A DNA stretch of 40,624 bases from contig NZ_JAQMUE010000014.1 in the NCBI RefSeq assembly GCF_028330985.1, positions 1 through 40,624 on the forward strand, read 5' to 3'. The notes beneath the pieces were generated by a model, which ran no database searches, had not been told where the DNA came from, and worked only from the letters and a program-made list of their open reading frames with translations. The stretch is from Roseofilum reptotaenium CS-1145. GTDB taxonomy: Bacteria; Cyanobacteriota; Cyanobacteriia; Cyanobacteriales; Desertifilaceae. Position numbers and translations under genes: made by a program. This document shows positions 24,487-32,530 of this stretch, in pieces. Within the stretch, counting starts at the first letter, position 1; each line of letters opens with the position of its first letter.

Positions 24487-26460
24487 ACTCTGAACCAACC
24501 AATAGGTCTTCATTTCTCCTTTGCCCTTTACCGAAATGATGCCCCGTTCTTCAAACTGAAAACGGTCTTTTAACACCTCATAAACCTGATAACTGACATG
24601 AATTCTACCCGCAGTTCCTGAAGATTCCATGCGCGAGGCTGTATTCACGGTATCGCCCCATAAATCATAACTAAACTTGCGGACTCCAATGACTCCAGCC
24701 ACCACCGGTCCGGTGTGGATACCAATGCGAATTTGTAGAGCTTCCCCATTTTCTAGGGTAAAGTCTTGCATTACTTTCTGCATGTCTAATGCCATGGCTG
24801 CCATAGCTGCGGCATGATCGGGTTGAGGGATAGGCAGTCCGCCAACCATCATATAGGCATCCCCAATGGTTTTGATCTTTTCTAATCCATGTTTTTCGGC
24901 TAAATGGTCAAAACTGGAAAACATTTCATTCAGGCAATTAACCAAATCAATGGGAGCTAGGCGAGCCGATAAGGTGGTAAAGCCGACGATATCGGAAAAT
25001 AAGATAGTGACCGATTCAAAGTATTCGGCGATCGCCTGAGTTTCTTGCTTTAGTTTCTCTGCGATCGCCTCTGGTAAAATGTTCAGTAATAATTCTTCTG
25101 ATTTCTCTCGCTCTCGACGCAAATCTGCGGTTCTCTTTTCTACCCGTAACTCTAATTCTTGATTACTTCTTTCCAGGGCAGCAAAAGACTCTTGAAGTTG
25201 GGAAGCCATTTGATTAAAAGAGTGGGCTAAGATTTTTACCTCTTGCACCCCTCTGACTTCCACATTCTGGGCTAAGGTATCATTATTACAACGACTTAAT
25301 GCAGCTTTCGCTAACTTCTGAGAGCCGTCGATAAGCTGCATAATGGGTTCGCTAATCCAATGGGCACTCATCCATCCAAACCCAGTCGCAATGAGCAGAG
25401 CCAGGGAACACAGTTGAATCGTGCGCCAGGTATTGGCATAAATTTGACCCATAAAATCAGACTCTGGAACCACCACCACAATCAACCAATCTAAGCCCAA
25501 ATTATCTTGATAGGGCGAAACTTGCACAAAGGAGCGATCGCTAGACTGGCCAAAATTCAATTGTTTTACCTCTTCGATGCTCTCTAACTGTCTCTCCTGC
25601 ATCAAAAACTCAGCCGTTTCTCGAATTAAGCGATCGGAACTTTCACGAGCCATTAATCGTTGTGGATTTTTGCCCCCTGCACCTAAGAGAAAAGGCGGAA
25701 CAGTGCTTGAACTCGCGACTAAAAGACCGGATCGCTCGATAATAAAAATTTTGCCAGAGGGACTGACTTCAATAGTGGATAAAAACTCACTCATGCCACT
25801 GAGAACCAAATCCACCGCCATCACGCCACCCATACTGCCATCAGCATTCAAAAATAACTCAGAGGCGGTAATGCCGAGAGCGCCATAACGAAACAAATAA
25901 ATATCACTCCACGTCCCGGTTCTGGATTCGAGTGCGGCTTGATACCAGGGTCTTTGGCGAGGATCGTAGGGAGCCGTTTCGCGAATGAGATTCTGGCGAT
26001 CGCCGTTTTCTGAGAGTGCATAGAAGCGCCCGATCTGATCGTCTTCTCCCAGTACTTCCTTAACAATTAAGCTTTGATCCGCCTCTCGACTAATGGCAAA
26101 ATAACCGCCATTGGGTTTGCCAATATAGAGTTCTCGCAACCTCGGGAAAAGCTGAATTTGTTGCCAAAAATGGTCTTGTAGTTGCTGAACATTATCCTCA
26201 TCCAGTTTGCCCGCTTCTACTGCCTGACGATTGACCTGATTAATCTGAGGCGGTTCTTGTAGATAATCGGTGAGATGTTGTTGCGTTCGTTTTGTCACTT
26301 CATCCCGTAACTGACCGGCGAGCTGATTCACTGCTTGTTGTCCATTACGCCAAGATAGGTACCCAGTAATTCCCACAGCGGCGGAAATTTGCACAATAAA
26401 AGGCACAATCAAAACGGCACGCAGGGAAAGCTGATTAGATAAAGATAATCTGGGTATCAT
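24448..26460 (-). CDS. Membrane adenylate cyclase with dCache sensor, HAMP and class III cyclase domains
   Basis: 670 residues from ATG 26460; a TTG six codons earlier lies in spacer repeats. Order: membrane helix (about 12-36), extracytoplasmic double-Cache sensor (about 60-325, with APYDPRQRPWYQAALES), helix (about 340-365), HAMP, coiled coil (LERSNQELELRVEKRTADLR) and the cyclase domain (about 485-655). Metal aspartates are in LFSDIVGFTTLS and IKTIGDAYMMVGG. The specificity pair is K (EKIKTIGD) and D (YDLWGDTVN), which predicts ATP rather than GTP. Transition-state N and R are in VNTASRMES. All catalytic positions are intact. It should couple an external small-molecule signal to cAMP. The last 12 residues come from a repeat. 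Confidence 0.92.
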   Translation of the reverse strand: MIPRLSLSNQLSLRAVLIVPFIVQISAAVGITGYLSWRNGQQAVNQLAGQLRDEVTKRTQQHLTDYLQEPPQINQVNRQAVEAGKLDEDNVQQLQDHFWQQIQLFPRLRELYIGKPNGGYFAISREADQSLIVKEVLGEDDQIGRFYALSENGDRQNLIRETAPYDPRQRPWYQAALESRTGTWSDIYLFRYGALGITASELFLNADGSMGGVMAVDLVLSGMSEFLSTIEVSPSGKIFIIERSGLLVASSSTVPPFLLGAGGKNPQRLMARESSDRLIRETAEFLMQERQLESIEEVKQLNFGQSSDRSFVQVSPYQDNLGLDWLIVVVVPESDFMGQIYANTWRTIQLCSLALLIATGFGWMSAHWISEPIMQLIDGSQKLAKAALSRCNNDTLAQNVEVRGVQEVKILAHSFNQMASQLQESFAALERSNQELELRVEKRTADLRREREKSEELLLNILPEAIAEKLKQETQAIAEYFESVTILFSDIVGFTTLSARLAPIDLVNCLNEMFSSFDHLAEKHGLEKIKTIGDAYMMVGGLPIPQPDHAAAMAAMALDMQKVMQDFTLENGEALQIRIGIHTGPVVAGVIGVRKFSYDLWGDTVNTASRMESSGTAGRIHVSYQVYEVLKDRFQFEERGIISVKGKGEMKTYWLVQSYSALRFALGNRE

Positions 26461-26562
26461 AGTTGAGGGAATAGGCAATAGGCAATGGGGAATGGGGAAT
26501 AGGCAATGGGGAATGGGGCATCTTGATGTCTCCCCATTTTTCAGAGGAGAATCAAACCACTT

Positions 26563-27891
26563 CTAGACCCCTTGTTGTTCGGTTTCAGTCTCTGGATCGA
26601 GAGAGGTAGCTTTTTGACTAAAGAATTGAAAATATAAGGAATTGCACCATTCTTTAATCGGAAACGCTAAAAACGTGATCGGGTTAATTGTCACAATAAT
26701 ATTGCGACTATCGGCTTTCGCTTGATGAATAATTTGCTCGGCGACCCAATCAGCAGATAACACTCCAATGGGATTCAGATTACTCTTAAACGGCCCTAAA
26801 ATCAGTTTACGAACAATACAAGGGGCATCCAAACGACGTAGGGTAACTAGATCGCCGATGGTGCGTTTAGAGAGTTCATATAAGGGACTGAAAGCAGGTG
26901 AAACTTCGGCTTCAGACGTATTGACCCAAACTTCTTTACAAGCCATATCTCGGTTAGTGTGAATGGTTTTTAGGAATTGCTCCATCAACCGCCATGTGGA
27001 AAAAGCATTCACCTGATAGGACTGTTCGATCGCCTCTGGAGTGCGATCGCCATGCACATTAATGCCATGGTTGAGAATCAGAATATCAATCTTTTGCAGG
27101 TGAGCCTCTAGTTCCGCCTCTTTCCCCACTTGCCAAGAAATGGTCGGAATAGCTACAGCTTCAGAGTCAATGGTAATCTCAATATCACCCTCTCCAGAAG
27201 TGAGAGCGATGGGTTTTGCACCCTGTAAGTGTAGATTATAAAGCAGCGATCGCCCTAACGATCCAGAAGCACCCGTTACCGCTACCGTTTTGCCCTTTAA
27301 AGATAAAGCCGTTCCCATAATCCGATCCACCAATGTAAACGTGCCACAAAAATAAGCATTCTGATTATCAAAATGATGTCGCCAATGATAACTACGATTG
27401 ACCATTCCCTGGCTAGGAATAGCATCAAATGCCCCTGGACGGTGAGTTGAGTCTGTCCACTCCTCCATTCCCGGAACTCCCGATCCTCGACCGATGGCCG
27501 TTAATAAAAACGTAGCAGAATAAAGAATGGCCGCCCCTATGCCCCACAGTTGATCGTTGAAATACACAGCTATAGCCAACCCTAAACTGGCAGAGAGTAC
27601 CATCACCAGACTTTCCGGCACATCATTGTACCAATGGGCTTTTTGATAAATCTCTGTGCTAACGGGAGTCAAATCGGGGCGAAACACCCGATGATGCCAA
27701 ACATGCAAGCGATAGAGGGGCTTCCAAACATGGGCTAAAGCATGATAACCATCACGTACACACTCCACAGCGGCGATCGCCAGTAAGCCCCAACCTAAAC
27801 TCAGCCAGCTCAACCGATCCAGAGTATTCATCCACTCTGCCCATAATAGACCATCTAACGCAAACAAGAGTAGAACGAACCAACTGAACAT
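26563..27891 (-). CDS. Fatty-acid hydroxylase/sterol desaturase-SDR fusion protein
   Basis: 442 residues, two domains. Residues 1-190 are a membrane di-iron hydroxylase with His clusters HALAH, HVWHHRVF and HWRHHFDN, which bind the iron pair. From about 200, LKGKTVAVTGASGSLGRSL (NAD(P) loop TGxxGxLG), ILILNHGINVHG, NTSEAEVSPAFSPLYELSKR (catalytic Y-x-x-x-K) and later strands form a short-chain dehydrogenase. This fusion is known as bifunctional sterol desaturase/short chain dehydrogenase in cyanobacteria; its substrate is not established. It probably oxygenates and then oxidises a membrane lipid. It stands alone on the minus strand. Confidence 0.87.
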   Translation of the reverse strand: MFSWFVLLLFALDGLLWAEWMNTLDRLSWLSLGWGLLAIAAVECVRDGYHALAHVWKPLYRLHVWHHRVFRPDLTPVSTEIYQKAHWYNDVPESLVMVLSASLGLAIAVYFNDQLWGIGAAILYSATFLLTAIGRGSGVPGMEEWTDSTHRPGAFDAIPSQGMVNRSYHWRHHFDNQNAYFCGTFTLVDRIMGTALSLKGKTVAVTGASGSLGRSLLYNLHLQGAKPIALTSGEGDIEITIDSEAVAIPTISWQVGKEAELEAHLQKIDILILNHGINVHGDRTPEAIEQSYQVNAFSTWRLMEQFLKTIHTNRDMACKEVWVNTSEAEVSPAFSPLYELSKRTIGDLVTLRRLDAPCIVRKLILGPFKSNLNPIGVLSADWVAEQIIHQAKADSRNIIVTINPITFLAFPIKEWCNSLYFQFFSQKATSLDPETETEQQGV

Positions 27892-27923
27892 ACAGACTCC
27901 TACAGACCACCATCTTTATATCG

Positions 27924-27950
27924 CCCTATTTCTAGCGCCCAGCACTATAA
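27924..27950 (+). repeat. Dispersed repeat, end fragment
   Basis: CCCTATTTCTAGCGCCCAGC followed by ACTATAA is a degenerate copy of the family's right end (CCCTATTCCCTAGCGC..AGCGCTATAG). It sits in the divergent spacer between the desaturase fusion and comB. Confidence 0.45.
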
Positions 27951-28093
27951 GGGTTTCATCTCAGTTTACAATTGCTTTTCACGAATCACCATTCAGCTTA
28001 CAGAATATGCGGTAAACTGTCGCTTAAATGCGGAAAGGTTCAAACAATCCTAAAATGGGATGTTGACTGTTACTCAAAACTCCAGGTGAGGTT

Positions 28094-28831
28094 GTGAAAC
28101 TTTTTGTTTACCATACGCCCGAATTAACCCCGACTGACCATTTACCCGAATGTGCGATCGCTGTAGATGTTCTTAGGGCTACGACGACTATTGCCACAGC
28201 CCTTGACTCTGGCGCAGAAGCGGTACAAGTGTTTAGTGATATACAGAAACTGATGGATGTCAGTACGGAATGGCCAGAAGATCAACGTCTACGCTTTGGA
28301 GAGAGAGGAGGAGCAAAAGTTGAAGGATGCGATCTTGGCAATTCTCCCTTAAGTTGTACGCCAGAGGTGGTCAAAGGCAAGCGTATTTTTATGAGTACAA
28401 CCAATGGAACTCGCGCTCTACAGCGGGTAGAAGCAGCAAAAAGCGTCATTACTGGAGCCTTAATTAATCGTCAATCAGTCGTCAATTATATTACCAGCCA
28501 CGAACCAGAGAGTATCTGGATTGTTGGATCGGGATGGGAAGGGCAATTCTCCTTAGAGGATACCGTTTGTGCGGGGGCGATCGCCCATAGTCTGTTAACG
28601 GAATTTCCCCTGTCTTCTGCGGTTTCGGAAGTGAACGATGAAGTCATTGCTGCCATTGCCCTCTATCGCCAATGGCAAGAAGACTTAGTCGAGCTGCTCC
28701 AACAGGCTAGTCATGGTAAGCGACTACTGAGTTTAAATGGTATAGAAGATATTGAGTATTGTGCCCAACTCGATAGTGTACATGTTTTACCGATTCAGAA
28801 AGAACCTGGAGTTTTAGTCTCCCATCATTAA
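28094..28831 (+). CDS. comB: 2-phosphosulfolactate phosphatase ComB family
   Basis: 245 residues from GTG 28094 with AGGTGAGG upstream. Family features: [23 protein letters not shown] near the N-terminus, [33 protein letters not shown] and [22 protein letters not shown] (metal and phosphate residues D, E, R and N retained). ComB removes phosphate from 2-phosphosulfolactate in coenzyme M synthesis of archaea. Cyanobacteria lack coenzyme M, so the physiological substrate is unclear. The MDR gene follows in the same direction, 28 bp later. Confidence 0.88.
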   Translation: MKLFVYHTPELTPTDHLPECAIAVDVLRATTTIATALDSGAEAVQVFSDIQKLMDVSTEWPEDQRLRFGERGGAKVEGCDLGNSPLSCTPEVVKGKRIFMSTTNGTRALQRVEAAKSVITGALINRQSVVNYITSHEPESIWIVGSGWEGQFSLEDTVCAGAIAHSLLTEFPLSSAVSEVNDEVIAAIALYRQWQEDLVELLQQASHGKRLLSLNGIEDIEYCAQLDSVHVLPIQKEPGVLVSHH

Positions 28832-28858
28832 CCATTTGGAGGTTGATCAACGTAACTT

Positions 28859-29860
28859 ATGAAAGCGATTGTAATGAGCGCTCCTGGGAGGCCAGATGTA
28901 CTACAACTCCAGGATGTCCCGGAACCTAAACTCGAAGGGGAGCGCCAACTGCTGGTGCGCCTGAAAGCGGCTGGAGTTAACCCCATTGACACCAAACTGC
29001 GAAAACGAGGAACCTTTTACCCCGATCGAATGCCTGCCATTCTCGGTTGCGATGGGGCAGGAGTCGTAGAGGCGATCGGATCAGGGGTGCAAAACTTTAA
29101 GGTCGGTGATGCAGTCTATTTTTGCAACGCTGGACTCGGCAGCCATCCGGGAAACTACGCCCAATTTGCCACTGTGGATGAACGGTTTGTAGCCCACAAA
29201 CCTACCTCCCTCAGCTTTGCAGAAGCCGCCGCCGCACCCTTAGTGCTAATTACTGCCTGGGAAGCTCTCTATGATCGCGCTCACCTGCAACCGGGCCAAA
29301 CCACCCTCATCCATGCTGGTGCGGGTGGAGTCGGTCATGTGGCCGTGCAGCTCGCTAAATTGCAAGGTGCATCGGTTTGTACCACTATCGGCTCCGTAGA
29401 AAAAGCTGACTTTGTGCAAAGCCTAGGTGGAGATCGAGCCATCTTTTATAAAGAAACCGACTTTGTTCAGGAAACTCTCAACTGGACATCGGGAGAAGGA
29501 GTTGACGTAGCCTTCGATACCGTGGGTGGGGCAACCTTTGCCCAAAGTTTTCCCGCAGTTCGCGTCTATGGCGATCTCGTCACTATTCTGTCTCCCGCCG
29601 CTGATACTAACTGGAAAATTGCCAGAGACCGGAATCTGAGCATTAGTTTAGAATTAATGCTCACGCCCATGGTGCAAGGTCTGGTGTATGCTCAACAAGA
29701 TCAAGCCAAAATTCTCCAGCAGTGCGCTCGTTTAATTGATCGGGGAGACCTAAAAATCCATTTGGGAACTACTTTTGCCCTCAAAGATGCCGCAGCCGCC
29801 CATGAACTCCTAGAGAACGGCTCAATGATGGGCAAAATTGCCCTGTTGATTGAAGAATAG
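28859..29860 (+). CDS. Quinone-oxidoreductase-type MDR dehydrogenase
   Basis: 333 residues. The N-terminal catalytic domain has AAGVNPIDTKLRKRG, ILGCDGAGVVEAIG and VGDAVYF. The Rossmann domain has LIHAGAGGVGHVAVQLAKLQGA (the NADPH-binding AGxGGVG form of zeta-crystallin/quinone oxidoreductases) and VDVAFDTVGG. The zinc-ligand pattern of classical alcohol dehydrogenases is incomplete, so it is likely a zinc-free NADPH oxidoreductase. It follows comB by 28 bp, probably as a two-gene unit, and ends in a terminator hairpin. The substrate is unknown. Confidence 0.87.
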   Translation: MKAIVMSAPGRPDVLQLQDVPEPKLEGERQLLVRLKAAGVNPIDTKLRKRGTFYPDRMPAILGCDGAGVVEAIGSGVQNFKVGDAVYFCNAGLGSHPGNYAQFATVDERFVAHKPTSLSFAEAAAAPLVLITAWEALYDRAHLQPGQTTLIHAGAGGVGHVAVQLAKLQGASVCTTIGSVEKADFVQSLGGDRAIFYKETDFVQETLNWTSGEGVDVAFDTVGGATFAQSFPAVRVYGDLVTILSPAADTNWKIARDRNLSISLELMLTPMVQGLVYAQQDQAKILQQCARLIDRGDLKIHLGTTFALKDAAAAHELLENGSMMGKIALLIEE

Positions 29861-29893
29861 GGAATAGGAAAAACCTAATTTTTCCCTATTCCC
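29860..29893 (+). terminator. Terminator hairpin after the MDR gene
   Basis: GGGAATAGGAAAAA (29860-29873) pairs with TTTTTCCCTATTCCC (29879-29893) around the loop CCTAA. The right arm includes a T-run. It is built from the same CCTATTCCC spacer repeat seen elsewhere. Confidence 0.6.
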
Positions 29894-29920
29894 TTCCAAC
29901 GACATGAGGAGATAAAAGCC

Positions 29921-30580
29921 ATGGTCATGACTGTAGGGCAAGTATATACCCAAGACCTCATCGGGGAACATCGGGTCACCTTACCGGGTTTGAACTGGCA
30001 AAACTATCAACAAATCCTTCAGGCGCTACCTGAACGTCGAGGGGCACGTTTAACCTATGATTGTGGCGTTTTAGAAATTACAGTGCCCTCCGAATACCAT
30101 GAATTCTGCCTACGACTGATTGAACGCTTTATTCTGATTTTGATCTACGAAATGGGGATGAAAATTAAAACTATGGGATCGACGACCATAAACCGTGAAT
30201 CCCTAGACCGTAGCTCTGAACCGGATTGTGCTTACTATATTCAACATCAGTCTCAAGTGGCTGGTCGTCCGGTCAATTTTGAGGTCGATCCTCCCCCCAA
30301 TTTGGTGGTCGAAGTAGACATTACCCACACGGATATTGATAAAAATCAGTTCTATGCCAGCTTAGGAGTGTTGGAGTTGTGGCGCTATAACGGGAAAGAG
30401 TGGCGGATTTATCAACTGCAAGGGGAAGTTTATGAAGAGTGCGATCGCAGCCCCCTATTTCCTTGGGTAAAAAAAGCATATCTCTATAATTTCTTAGCCG
30501 AAGCCCAAAAGGACGAGATGGAAGCAGAGAAAACCCTTCGCGACTTTGTGTGCCAGAATATTAAAAGGGATAATGGTTAA
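29921..30580 (+). CDS. Uma2 family (DUF820) endonuclease-like protein
   Basis: 219 residues, ATG after AGGAG. It contains LTYDCGVLEITVPSEYHEF, SSEPDCAYYIQHQ (Asp of the PD-(D/E)XK-like core) and PPPNLVVEVDITHTDIDKNQFYASLGVLELWRYNGKEWRIYQL (the E-x-D strand and following helix). These match Uma2 and indicate an intact member of this type, unlike the broken copy at 72-551. The family's biological role is unknown. It is upstream of a PilT-like ATPase by 24 bp, which may just reflect position. Confidence 0.87.
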   Translation: MVMTVGQVYTQDLIGEHRVTLPGLNWQNYQQILQALPERRGARLTYDCGVLEITVPSEYHEFCLRLIERFILILIYEMGMKIKTMGSTTINRESLDRSSEPDCAYYIQHQSQVAGRPVNFEVDPPPNLVVEVDITHTDIDKNQFYASLGVLELWRYNGKEWRIYQLQGEVYEECDRSPLFPWVKKAYLYNFLAEAQKDEMEAEKTLRDFVCQNIKRDNG

Positions 30581-30604
30581 AGCCGAACAGAGGAGAACCA
30601 TAAA

Positions 30605-31798
30605 ATGACTGTTTCTGATACCGATAAAGGTCAAAATTTAACAAAAAAACCCTTGCCTCCACCTAGCCACCCAGCCCAAATCTCAAAACCCTTTCAACCC
30701 GGAAATTTAATTAAAAAAATTGTTAAACACGCCCACGCCAATAAAGCCTCAGATGTTCATATTCGGGTTGGGCAGGTGACTCGATTTCGAGTGCGGGGCA
30801 AAATGATAAAGTTAAAAGAGCAAAATGCGGTTACGCCAGAACTCTTTGAACAGTATTTGGCTGATATTCTTACCCCAGAGCAACGGCAACAATTTGCCCA
30901 AGATAAGGAATTAGATACCGCCATATTTTATGAAGGATTGGTGCGCTGTCGGGTCAATTGTTTTGATTCCCTAACTGGGGGAGCGATGGTGTTACGGTTG
31001 ATTAGTCTGGAGATTCCCACCATCGAGCAATTGGGTTTACCGGAAGTGCTACAAAATATCATTTGTAGTCAACAAGGTCTCATTTTAGTCACTGGGCCAA
31101 CGGGGTCAGGAAAATCAACTACATTGGCAGCAATGATTGATTTTCTTAATAAGAGCGAACATAAGCATATTGTCACCATTGAAGATCCCATTGAGTATGT
31201 GCATCCATCCCATAAGTGTTTACTCAGTCAACGGGAAGTGGGTTTGCATACCCATGATTTTCACCAAGCCTTGCGATCGGTTTTGCGGGAAGACCCGGAT
31301 GTAATTTTAATTGGGGAAATGCGCGATCGCGTAACTGTAAATACGGCTTTGCAAGCCGCTCAAACCGGGCATTTGGTGTTAGGAACCCTCCATACTCGCA
31401 ATGCGATTAATGCCATCAATCGTCTTTTAAACCTTTATAATGCTGAAGAACAGCCATCAGTTCGCATTCAGGTAGCAGATTGTCTGGTGGGGGTTGTAGC
31501 TCAATTACTACTTCCGACCACGGATGGAAGAAGAACAGCCGCCCATGAAATCTTGGTGAATACTCCAGCGATGCAAGATTATTTATTGAAAGGCGCTGAA
31601 GAGGAAGCGTTCCAATTAATGCAAACGGGCGAGATGGAGGGCATGTGTGTGATGAATCAATCCCTGTATAAACTGATTTTAGATGGCCGGATTACGATTG
31701 AGGAAGCACAAAAGATTTCTGCTGATGCGGGTGAGTTGGATCGGTTAATGAGGACTGGAGGTTATGATACTCATCAATCTCCACGGGATTGGCAATAG
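30605..31798 (+). CDS. PilT-type type IV pilus retraction ATPase
   Basis: 397 residues. A Pro-rich N-terminus of about 45 residues precedes the PAS-like domain (ASDVHIRVGQVTRFRVRGKM) and the hexameric ATPase core: GPTGSGKST (Walker A), VTIEDPIEYVH (Asp box), LREDPDVILIGEMRD (Walker B) and TGHLVLGTLHTRNA (His box). It is a GspE/PilB superfamily member of the PilT branch; no tetracysteine motif of PilB is present. It depolymerises pilin at the inner membrane to power twitching or phototaxis. The C-terminal AIRNLIRE motif is replaced by QSLYKLILDGRITIEEA, so it may be a PilT2-like paralogue. RBS AGGAG. Confidence 0.9.
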   Translation: MTVSDTDKGQNLTKKPLPPPSHPAQISKPFQPGNLIKKIVKHAHANKASDVHIRVGQVTRFRVRGKMIKLKEQNAVTPELFEQYLADILTPEQRQQFAQDKELDTAIFYEGLVRCRVNCFDSLTGGAMVLRLISLEIPTIEQLGLPEVLQNIICSQQGLILVTGPTGSGKSTTLAAMIDFLNKSEHKHIVTIEDPIEYVHPSHKCLLSQREVGLHTHDFHQALRSVLREDPDVILIGEMRDRVTVNTALQAAQTGHLVLGTLHTRNAINAINRLLNLYNAEEQPSVRIQVADCLVGVVAQLLLPTTDGRRTAAHEILVNTPAMQDYLLKGAEEEAFQLMQTGEMEGMCVMNQSLYKLILDGRITIEEAQKISADAGELDRLMRTGGYDTHQSPRDWQ

Positions 31799-31904
31799 TT
31801 AGAAAATTTTCAGTTTTGGAGCTGAATCAATACAGTACAATTATTCTCAGTAAGATTCTCAAGAGTTACGACTGGTCTACAAAATTAAGGAGGAGACAAT
31901 TTCT

Positions 31905-32183
31905 ATGTCTAAAGAGGAAGTAATACGGTTTTTGCACGAGGTGATGGACAATGAAAAGCCGGAACATCAAGATTTACGCGAAGCGTTGGAAGAAGCGACT
32001 AACCCAGAGACATTTATCCAAATCGTAAATAAAGAGGGATACGACTTTGAAATAGCTGAACTCGAAGAAGTAGCCCATGAACAGGGTGAAGCTAAAGGGA
32101 TTACCATTCGTCGGCCAACGGGCGTGTGGCATTGGTTACGCAATGTCAATTGGCTCGATCGCACGAAAACGACATCGCCTTGA
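31905..32183 (+). CDS. Nif11-domain small protein
   Basis: 92 residues with a strong GGAGGAG site. MSKEEVIRFLHEVMDNEK, REALEEATNPETFIQIVNKEGYDFEIAELEEVAHEQ is the helical Nif11 leader-like domain. The family includes nitrogen-fixation associated proteins and leader peptides of RiPP precursors. No GG/GA cleavage motif or modifying enzyme is nearby, so a RiPP role is not supported. The C-terminal 28 residues are basic and Trp-rich (GVWHWLRNVNWL), which is atypical and could bind nucleic acid or membrane. It stands alone, 106 bp after the PilT-type gene. Confidence 0.8.
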   Translation: MSKEEVIRFLHEVMDNEKPEHQDLREALEEATNPETFIQIVNKEGYDFEIAELEEVAHEQGEAKGITIRRPTGVWHWLRNVNWLDRTKTTSP

Positions 32184-32530
32184 TGGATGGCTAGTGTGGG
32201 AAGATATAGCAGAGAAAGAGTCAGTTAGGACTCCAGTTCAATACTGAAACCTATTCCCTATTCCCCATTCCCTATTCCCTAGCGCGCAGCGCTATAGAAA
32301 GGAAACCAGCGATCGAGACGGATTGGATGGCTGATTACTCTGGGTACTGTTTCCTTGAGGGTGTAAAACAGTATTCCCTCTAGAGGGATCTGTCCACTAA
32401 ATTGAAAAAGGATATTTTTTTGCAGGGTGTCATCATTCCTATAGACAATATACAAAAACTTTAGCCACAATCTTATCGTGTTGCTTGGATAAAGTTTAAT
32501 CCGATCACTTCAACCCATTCTCTTTGAAAA
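32184..32530. other. 347-bp spacer: repeat copy and one doubtful small ORF
   Basis: Holds the repeat copy 32203-32297. A 63-codon minus-strand frame (32279-32470) starts MWLKFLYIVYRNDDTLQKN and ends in the repeat. It has no recognisable family or RBS. I do not call it as a gene. Confidence 0.5.
32203..32297 (+). repeat. Dispersed repeat, copy 5 (full length, 95 bp)
   Basis: Reads GATATAGCAGAGAAAGAGTC, then GTTCAATACTGAAACC, three CCTATTCCC-type units and GCGCGCAGCGCTATAG. This is the clearest full copy. Terminal TATAGC/GCTATA are inverted. It matches 10723-10793 over the whole length in inverse orientation. Confidence 0.7.

Noticed and set aside
26461-26525. GGAATAGGCAATGGGG tandem units as a CRISPR-like array
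   Set aside because: Units are about 7-14 bases, irregular, without spacers; ordinary cyanobacterial spacer repeats.
28859-29860. Zinc alcohol dehydrogenase call
   Set aside because: The classic Cys/His zinc-ligand set is incomplete while the quinone-oxidoreductase NADPH loop is clear, so the MDR/quinone reductase type is preferred.
31905-32183. Nif11 protein as a RiPP precursor
   Set aside because: No double-glycine-type cleavage site, no lanthionine or radical-SAM enzyme or C39 peptidase transporter within the window.
32279-32470. 63-codon minus-strand ORF ending in repeat copy 5
   Set aside because: No recognisable family, no ribosome site, stop codon inside a mobile repeat; may be the tail of an old gene but not supportable.
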